This document shows, piece by piece, positions 5,393-10,962 of a stretch of DNA of 10,962 nt. The notes beneath the pieces are model-generated. The model did no database searches. It was not told the origin of the DNA and worked only from the letters and a program-made list of their open reading frames with translations. The number at the start of each line of letters is the position of its first letter. Positions within the stretch are counted from its first letter, which is position 1. A program made the translations under genes and the position numbers. The stretch is taken from the NCBI GenBank assembly GCA_013152105.1, contig JAADHA010000489.1, positions 1-10,962 of the forward strand, read 5' to 3'. Origin of the DNA: Oligoflexia bacterium. GTDB taxonomy: Bacteria > Myxococcota_A > UBA796 > UBA2385.

Positions 5393-8227
5393 ATGTTCCG
5401 CAATCACCTGTCCGGCATCCTGCCCACCCTGTTCCTTCTCGGCGCACCGCTGGCCTTGTCGGCGTGCTCATCGAAGTGGTCCGCTCAGGACAGCGACGGC
5501 GATGGATTCAGCATCGCCGATGGAGACTGCTGGGACAGCGTCGCTGGCCCGGATGGAACCGACATCTCGGGGGCGGACATCTACCCAGGCGCGGCCGAGA
5601 CCTGGTACGACGGCTTCGATCAGGACTGCGCCAACGACGACGACTACGACGCGGACGCCGACGGCTATGTCCCGGACGCGGACCGGGGCCTGACGACCTA
5701 TGGCGTGTCCGGCTCTGGCAGCCTGCCGGCCGGCGACTGTTGGGATGATCCCAGTGGGCTCCCGGCGGGTTGGGCCCAGGTGCCGGGCACAGCCCCGGTC
5801 TCGGCGGCGCAGACCTGGCCTGGCGCGGTGGATACCTGGTACGACGGTATCGACCAGGACTGTGGCGGAGAGGACGACTTCGACGCCGACAGCGATGGCT
5901 TTGACAGCTCGGATCAGGGCCAGGCGGACGGCAGCTACGGTGACGACTGCGATGACGGCCTGGCGGACATCAACCCTGGCGTGGTCGAGGTGTGCGACGA
6001 TGTCGACAACGACTGCGACGGGCTGGTCGACAGCGCGGACGACAGCGTGGATCCCGCGTCGGTGCGGACCTGGTACGGGGACGGTGACAGCGACGGCTAT
6101 GGCGCGGATGACGCCGTGCTCGAGTCTTGCGACCAGCCCGATGGCTATGTCGCCGATTCCGGTGACTGCAATGACGCCGATCCAGCGGTCAATCCCGGCG
6201 CCGACGAAGTGTGCAATGACGTCGACGACGACTGCAATGGCTCGGTGGATGAAGCGGCCAGCGACGCGCCAAGCTGGTATCCAGACAGCGACAGCGACAC
6301 CTTCGGGACCGACAAAAAGGGCGCGGTCGCGGCGTGTACCCAGCCCGATGGCTACGTGGCCGATGCCACCGACTGTGACGATGGCAACGCCGCGGTCAAC
6401 CCCGCCGCGGACGAACTGTGCAGTACCGTCGGGGTGGACGACAATTGCGACGGCACGGCCGATGAGAAAACCGCCGTCGACGCGTCCGTCTGGTACAGCG
6501 ATATCGATGGCGACGGGTACGGCCTGGCGTCGCTGACGACGGAAGCTTGTGAAGAGCCGACGGCCTTCTCCGCTACCCCAGGCGACTGTGATGACACGAA
6601 CTTCGATGTAAACCCTGGCGTGGACGAGCTGTGCAGCACGATCGGCGTGGACGACAACTGCAATGACCTGGTGGACGAGGCCAGCGCTGCGGACGCCGTT
6701 ACCTTCTACCGAGACGCCGATGGCGACGGCTACGGCCTGTCCACGGACACGACCAGCGCCTGCGCCGCGCCTGATGGCTACGTCGACAACACGGGCGACT
6801 GTGACGACAACTGTGATGTCTGCTGGACTGGCGCCTCTGAAGTCTGCAATGACTACCTGGATAATGACTGCGACGGCACCGGCAATGACTGCGCCCTGGA
6901 CCCGGCCATTGGCTTGGCCGACATCGGGATCAGCGTCGTCGGTGAGTCGACCGGCGACTGGGCGGGCTTTGCCCTGGCGTCGGGCGATGTGAACCAGGAC
7001 GGCCAGGCGGACCTGCTGGTGGGCGCCATGTACGCCGGCTCGGGGGGCTACGCGGCCCTGATCCTCGGCCCGATCACGGCCTCGACTGATCTTAGCTCGG
7101 CGGCCTTCAAGGCCACCGGGGCGGCCACGGACGACCGCGCCGGGCGTGGCGTGGCGCTGGTGGATGCGGACGGCGACGGCTACGACGATGTTGTCGTCAC
7201 GGCCCCGCACGTGACCAACTCGGCATCGTCCCAGGGGGCGGCCTATGTCGTCTACGGACCGGTCTCGGGCTCGCTCGACCTGGGCAGCGCGGACTGGACG
7301 CTCAGCGGGGCATCCAGCTACGACTACCTTGGGCGCGATGCCGCCGCCCTGGGCGATGTGGACGGCGATGATGTGGCCGACTTCGGCGTCAGTGGCACGC
7401 TGGTCGACCGGGCAAGTACGGATGACGGGGTGTTGCTTGTCTTCGCGTCGGCCGGGACCGGCAGCACCTCGGCCGAGACCGCAGCCACGGCGGTGCTGTA
7501 TGGGGCTGCTTCGGGTGATCACTTTGGCTCTGATATGGACGCGGCGGGAGACCTCAACGGCGACGGCATCGACGAAGTGATCGTGGGCGCTCCCCGTGAC
7601 GACACGGCGGGGTCGAACGCGGGTGCCAGCTTCCTCTTCCTGGGACCGGTCAGCGGAACGTACAGCTCGGCGGACGCGGACGCGACCTGGACGGGAGAGT
7701 CCAGCGGGGACTACTCGGGCGGGGCCGTGGCGGGCGGTGGCGATGTCGACGGTGACGGCACGATGGACCTGGTGATCGGCGCCTCGCAGCAGTCCTCCTC
7801 GGCGGTCGGTGCGGCCTACCTGGTGTTGGGTTCGGCTTCGCCTTCGGGTGGCAGCTTGGGCGACGCGGCGGCGATCGTGCGTGGGACCAGCGCTTCACAG
7901 CAGGTGGGCATCGACGTGGAGATCGTTGGCGATATCGACGGTGATGGCTCGGCTGAAATGGTGGTTGGGGCGGGCGATCGCGACGAGTGCAGCTCGACCA
8001 GCGCGGCGGGTGCGGCCTACCTCTTCTACGGCGGTCTGGCGGGCAGCCTCACCGAAGCGGACGCCGATGTGACCGTGACCGGTGACGCCACCGGCGATTG
8101 CGCTGGCGCGCGTATCCTGGGACCGCTCGACCTGACCGGTGATGGCTACCTGGATCTGGTGCTGGGGGTCCCGGGTGACCACACCCAGACCGGGGCTGCC
8201 TACGTGATTCCGGGGGTAGGGATGTAG
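5393..8227 (+). CDS. MopE-repeat and FG-GAP beta-propeller lipoprotein
   Basis: A 944-residue predicted surface lipoprotein. A short signal peptide (1-24) ends in a lipobox, LSAC, with Cys25 as the lipidated residue. Residues 33-500 hold about seven MopE-type 'putative metal-binding' repeats, each made of a D-x-D-x-D-G loop, a G-D-C-(D/W)-D box, (N)PG and a closing D-x-D-C. Repeats 1-2 end in WYDG(F/I)DQDC (71-79, 149-157); repeats 3-6 have the classic two-Cys ending (VCDDVDNDCDG 200-210; VCNDVDDDCNG 273-283). Repeat 7 is odd: GDCDDNCDVCWTG (468-480) adds two cysteines. Residues 515-944 carry seven FG-GAP repeats with DxDGDG-type calcium loops (GDVNQDGQADLLVG 531-544; GDLNGDGIDEVIVG 719-732; GDIDGDGSAEMVVG 847-860), which should close into a seven-bladed propeller. 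Both halves suggest calcium binding; adhesion is a guess. It is divergent from the ABC operon and paralogous to the next gene. The start has a GAGGGG site 6 nt upstream. Confidence 0.88.
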   Translation: MFRNHLSGILPTLFLLGAPLALSACSSKWSAQDSDGDGFSIADGDCWDSVAGPDGTDISGADIYPGAAETWYDGFDQDCANDDDYDADADGYVPDADRGLTTYGVSGSGSLPAGDCWDDPSGLPAGWAQVPGTAPVSAAQTWPGAVDTWYDGIDQDCGGEDDFDADSDGFDSSDQGQADGSYGDDCDDGLADINPGVVEVCDDVDNDCDGLVDSADDSVDPASVRTWYGDGDSDGYGADDAVLESCDQPDGYVADSGDCNDADPAVNPGADEVCNDVDDDCNGSVDEAASDAPSWYPDSDSDTFGTDKKGAVAACTQPDGYVADATDCDDGNAAVNPAADELCSTVGVDDNCDGTADEKTAVDASVWYSDIDGDGYGLASLTTEACEEPTAFSATPGDCDDTNFDVNPGVDELCSTIGVDDNCNDLVDEASAADAVTFYRDADGDGYGLSTDTTSACAAPDGYVDNTGDCDDNCDVCWTGASEVCNDYLDNDCDGTGNDCALDPAIGLADIGISVVGESTGDWAGFALASGDVNQDGQADLLVGAMYAGSGGYAALILGPITASTDLSSAAFKATGAATDDRAGRGVALVDADGDGYDDVVVTAPHVTNSASSQGAAYVVYGPVSGSLDLGSADWTLSGASSYDYLGRDAAALGDVDGDDVADFGVSGTLVDRASTDDGVLLVFASAGTGSTSAETAATAVLYGAASGDHFGSDMDAAGDLNGDGIDEVIVGAPRDDTAGSNAGASFLFLGPVSGTYSSADADATWTGESSGDYSGGAVAGGGDVDGDGTMDLVIGASQQSSSAVGAAYLVLGSASPSGGSLGDAAAIVRGTSASQQVGIDVEIVGDIDGDGSAEMVVGAGDRDECSSTSAAGAAYLFYGGLAGSLTEADADVTVTGDATGDCAGARILGPLDLTGDGYLDLVLGVPGDHTQTGAAYVIPGVGM

Positions 8228-8279
8228 GCCTGGACCCGTCGGGATCGCCGTGCCAGCGGGCGAGAAGACCTGGATCTGG

Positions 8280-8309
8280 TTGCGCTTTCTCGCGCCCCGT
8301 GGCTACACT
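8280..8309 (+). promoter_or_regulatory. Candidate sigma70-type promoter for the second repeat lipoprotein
   Basis: TTGCGC (8280-8285) and TACACT (8304-8309) are 18 nt apart in the 106-nt gap between the two lipoprotein genes. They match three and four consensus positions. Transcription would start near 8316 and give an 18-nt leader with a strong AAGGAAGG ribosome site (8322-8329). This suggests that the second lipoprotein can be expressed independently of the first, although I see no terminator in the gap. Confidence 0.35.
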
Positions 8310-8333
8310 GGGCATCCCTCCAAGGAAGGCCGA

Positions 8334-10962
8334 ATGCTACGGTGGACCTCGCGACTGGCTCTGTTGGCTCCCCTGCTCTCTCCCTTGCTGGCTGCCTGCT
8401 CCAGCACCTGGTCCTATGTAGACCAGGACGGCGACGGGGTCTCCGTGGCCGACGGCGACTGCTGGGATGCCGTGGTGGGGCCACCTGGGACCGGGCTCTC
8501 GGGCGACCAGATCTTCCCTGGTGCCGCCGAAGTCTGGTACGACGGTTTTGATCAGGACTGCGCGGGGGACAGCGATTTCGACCAAGACGCCGATGGCTTC
8601 GTGCCGGATGCCTATGCCGCCCAGGCGGACGGCTTGGCTACCGGCGACTGCGACGACACGGCGGCCCAGGTCAACCCGGACGCGGCGGATGAGTTCTACG
8701 ACGGAGTGGACACCGACTGTGCCGGAAATGACGACTTCGATCAGGACGGCGACGGTTACGTTTCGGACAGCTACGTGGGCCAGGCCACGGACTATGTGGA
8801 TGGCTCGGGCGACCTTCCGGGCGGCGACTGCGACGACTTGCAGGGTTGGGTCAACCCCGCGGCGGCGGACGACTGGTACGACGGCGTAGATTCCAACTGC
8901 GCGGGTGATGACGACTACGACCAGGATGGCGACGGCTACGTGCCCTTGAAGTACGACGGGCTGGCCACGACCTATGTAGAGGGCTCGGGCAACCTCCCGG
9001 CCGGCGACTGCGACGACACGGACCCGGGTCGCGTGCCCGACGACACGGTCGATGTGATCTGGTACAACGGCTACGACGAGCGCTGCGACGAGAACGACGG
9101 CGACCAGGATGGCGACGGCTACTGGGACATGAACTACGCCGACAAGGTGGCGGCGTCGGGGACTGGCTACGACCCACTTCCCATCCCGACCGGCAAGGAC
9201 GGGGACTGCTTCGATGACTTGGCTGATCGCCCGGACAGCGCGGACACGACCAATGACCTGGTGCCGATCAACGGTGGAAGCTTGTTGGATCCAGAGTCGA
9301 TCTATCCGGGGGCAGATGACGACAGCTACGATGGCGTGGACGCGGACTGCGCGGGGGATAGCGACTTCGACAAGGACGGCGACAGCTACGACAGCGAGTG
9401 CGTCGTGCAGCGCGACGGCAGCCTTGGTAGCGACTGCATCGACAGCGACGATCCCGCGGACTGCGGCGATGACGATCCGGCCGCGCTCGGCGCCCTGGGC
9501 GTGTACCCCGGGGCTATTGACACCTGGTATGACGGCACGGATGCGAACTGCGACAACTTTGACGATTGGGATCAGGACTACGACCAGTACGTGCCCGATG
9601 GCTATGGCAGCGCGTACACGGGCACCTTCTCGGCGGGCGACTGCGATGACTTGGACGGTACGGTCAACCCCGGCGAGAGTGATAGCTGGTACGACGGGGA
9701 AGACACGAACTGCTCGGGGAATGACGACTATGACCAGGATGGGGACGGTTATGTGCCGGACATCTACGAAGGCCGAACGACGACCTATGTCAGCGGCAGT
9801 GGTGGGCTGCCCGCCAATGACTGTGACGACACCGACAGCGGCGTAAACCCCTCCCGGACCGATAGCTGGTACGATGGGGTGGACACAAATTGCTCGGGCA
9901 ACGATGACTATGATCGGGACAGCGACGGCTACGTGCCCGATGCCTACGCCGGTCTGAGGACGACCTATGTCAGCGGCAGCGGTGGTCTGCCGGATAACGA
10001 CTGCGATGACACTGACGGGGGTGTGAACCCTGGCGCGACCGATAGCTGGTACGACGGGGAAGACACGAACTGCTCAGGAAACGACGACTACGACCAGGAC
10101 AGCGACGGCTACGTGCCCGATATCTACGCCGGACTGTCGACGACCTACGTCAGTGGCAGTGGCAGCTTGCCGGACAATGACTGTGACGACACTGTGGCCT
10201 CTGTCAACCCGGGGGGCACGGACACCTGGTACGACGGGGTGGACACGAACTGCTCGGGGAATGACGACTACGATCGGGACAGCGACGGTTATGTGCGTGA
10301 CGCGGACGCGGGCAAGTCGACGACCTATGTCAGCGGCAGCGGTGGTCTGCCCTCCAATGACTGTGACGACACCGACAGCGGTGTGAATCCCGGCGAGAGT
10401 GATAGCTGGTACGACGGGGAAGACACGAACTGCTCGGGGAATGACGACTACGATCAGGACGGTGACGGCTACGTGCGGGACGCGGACGTGGGCAAGGCCA
10501 CGACCTATGTCAGTGGCAGTGGCAGCTTGCCGGACAACGACTGCGATGACACGGACAGGGGTATCAATCCTGGTGCGACTGAGATCTGGTACGACGGCAC
10601 GGACCAGGACTGCAACAGCTTGTCTGACTACGACGCCGATGTCGATGGCCAGGACAGCGATGCCTACAGCGGCACGGACTGCGACGACACCGACTCGTCC
10701 ATCTACTCGGGAGCGCCCGACACCTGGTACGACGGCATCGACAGCGACTGCGCGGGCGACGACGACTACGACGCGGATATCGATGGGCAGGACAGCGATG
10801 CCTACAGCGGCACGGACTGCAACGACAACGCGTCCATCTACTTGGGCGCGCCCGACACCTGGTACGACGGTATCGACAGCGACTGCGCGGGCGACGACGA
10901 CTACGACGCGGATATCGATGGGCAGGACAGCGATGCCTACAGCGGCACGGACTGCAACGACA
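8334..10962 (+). CDS. MopE-like WYDG-repeat lipoprotein, 3' end outside the window
   Basis: An open frame of 876 codons runs off the right edge without a stop. The ATG at 8334 follows AAGGAAGG (8322-8329). A signal peptide ends in the lipobox LLAAC (Cys22), and the mature start CSSTWSYVDQDGDGVSVADG parallels that of the upstream lipoprotein (CSSKWSAQDSDGDGFSIADG), so the two are paralogues. The rest is at least 14 tandem repeats plus the start of a fifteenth, with consensus DYDxDxDGYVxD, a TTYVSGSG(G/S)LP linker, xDCDDTDxxVNPG, then WYDGxDTNC. About 14 of 60 residues in a typical unit are Asp, so the protein is very acidic and likely calcium-loaded. Each unit keeps only two cysteines, since the first Cys of the classic VCNGxDxDC ending is replaced by Trp/Tyr. 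Repeats 4-6 are degenerate and of unequal length. No FG-GAP domain is seen, but the C-terminus is missing. Surface exposure is likely; function is unknown. Confidence 0.85.
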   Translation, partial: MLRWTSRLALLAPLLSPLLAACSSTWSYVDQDGDGVSVADGDCWDAVVGPPGTGLSGDQIFPGAAEVWYDGFDQDCAGDSDFDQDADGFVPDAYAAQADGLATGDCDDTAAQVNPDAADEFYDGVDTDCAGNDDFDQDGDGYVSDSYVGQATDYVDGSGDLPGGDCDDLQGWVNPAAADDWYDGVDSNCAGDDDYDQDGDGYVPLKYDGLATTYVEGSGNLPAGDCDDTDPGRVPDDTVDVIWYNGYDERCDENDGDQDGDGYWDMNYADKVAASGTGYDPLPIPTGKDGDCFDDLADRPDSADTTNDLVPINGGSLLDPESIYPGADDDSYDGVDADCAGDSDFDKDGDSYDSECVVQRDGSLGSDCIDSDDPADCGDDDPAALGALGVYPGAIDTWYDGTDANCDNFDDWDQDYDQYVPDGYGSAYTGTFSAGDCDDLDGTVNPGESDSWYDGEDTNCSGNDDYDQDGDGYVPDIYEGRTTTYVSGSGGLPANDCDDTDSGVNPSRTDSWYDGVDTNCSGNDDYDRDSDGYVPDAYAGLRTTYVSGSGGLPDNDCDDTDGGVNPGATDSWYDGEDTNCSGNDDYDQDSDGYVPDIYAGLSTTYVSGSGSLPDNDCDDTVASVNPGGTDTWYDGVDTNCSGNDDYDRDSDGYVRDADAGKSTTYVSGSGGLPSNDCDDTDSGVNPGESDSWYDGEDTNCSGNDDYDQDGDGYVRDADVGKATTYVSGSGSLPDNDCDDTDRGINPGATEIWYDGTDQDCNSLSDYDADVDGQDSDAYSGTDCDDTDSSIYSGAPDTWYDGIDSDCAGDDDYDADIDGQDSDAYSGTDCNDNASIYLGAPDTWYDGIDSDCAGDDDYDADIDGQDSDAYSGTDCND
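9662..10610 (+). repeat. 180-bp tandem repeat array inside the second lipoprotein gene
   Basis: The TGGT of the WYDG codons recurs at 9687, 9867, 10047, 10227, 10407 and 10587, exactly 180 bp (60 codons) apart each time. Copies differ mainly at third codon positions (GAT/GAC, TAT/TAC, GGT/GGC), with a few replacements clustered at fixed sites. All spacing is in frame, so the array encodes repeats 7-12 without interruption. Upstream units are less regular: the intervals between matching positions from 8535 to 9687 are 159, 180, 186, 264, 201 and 162 bp. Confidence 0.9.
10620..10962 (+). repeat. 138/135-bp tandem repeat at the right edge
   Basis: After 10587 the period shortens: TGGT recurs at 10725 (138 bp) and 10860 (135 bp). 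Positions 10848-10962 are the same as 10713-10827 apart from one base (C at 10736, T at 10871, a silent change). The shorter unit has lost the TTYVSGSG linker and reads DYDADIDGQDSDAYSGTDC instead. Because the window stops inside this run, the array very probably continues; total copy number is unknown, and assemblies may collapse it. Confidence 0.88.

Noticed and set aside
5468..7522. A 684-codon open frame on the minus strand opposite the first repeat lipoprotein
   Set aside because: It is the antisense shadow of a GC-rich, Asp-codon-rich repeat gene: its V/A/I/R-rich sequence follows from reading GAC/GGC-type codons backwards, and it shows no recognisable domain or ribosome site. The + strand frame has a signal peptide, lipobox and two known repeat families.
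8467..10386. Several Thr/Arg/Met-rich + strand open frames inside the second lipoprotein
   Set aside because: They are one-frame-shifted readings of the Asp-rich repeats (GAC GAC becoming ACG ACG) and recur with the repeat period; the true frame from 8334 is open throughout and begins with a signal peptide.
9662..10962. Regular tandem repeats considered as a CRISPR array
   Set aside because: The period is 180 and then 138/135 bp, units are conserved along their whole length rather than as short repeats with unique spacers, and every unit is in frame within one coding sequence.

Overview
This is GC-rich bacterial DNA with very dense coding. MopE-type Asp/Cys repeat lipoproteins joined to FG-GAP propeller repeats, next to a GldA/F/G-type ABC exporter, suggest an environmental Myxococcota or deltaproteobacterial genome. 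That assignment is inference from gene content and composition, because the window has no rRNA or other phylogenetic marker.

Layout: (1) Positions 2-46 look like the last codons of an upstream gene. (2) Positions 102-1426 on the + strand hold a DivIVA-domain coiled-coil protein and, 5 nt later, a PHP-fold phosphoesterase with a TTG start. (3) Positions 1505-1822 (+) hold a small stand-alone SCP2 sterol/lipid-carrier protein with its own ribosome site. (4) Positions 5212 to 1838 on the minus strand form a tight three-gene operon: ABC ATPase (interrupted by a frameshift near 4711-4730), six-helix ABC-2 permease, and a GldG-family auxiliary membrane protein. It converges on the SCP2 gene across only 15 nt. 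(5) Positions 5393-8227 (+), divergent from the ABC operon, encode a 944-residue lipoprotein with about seven MopE-type repeats followed by seven FG-GAP repeats, probably a seven-bladed beta-propeller. (6) Positions 8334 to the right edge (+) encode a second, paralogous lipoprotein, open at the window end. It has at least 14 MopE-like repeats of a variant 'WYDG' type, and its later part is a DNA-level tandem array with an exact 180-bp period that changes to 138/135 bp.

How the parts relate: the ABC genes form one exporter-like complex. The two lipoproteins share the same N-terminal architecture and look like a tandem duplication whose second copy grew by internal repeat amplification. They are probably acidic, calcium-binding surface proteins. 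DivIVA and PHP are probably co-transcribed but have no obvious shared function. I found no RNA genes, CRISPR array, insertion sequence, integrase or phage gene. The most unusual content is the repeat lipoprotein pair and its mosaic tandem array, followed by the broken ABC ATPase and a possibly leaderless DivIVA mRNA.
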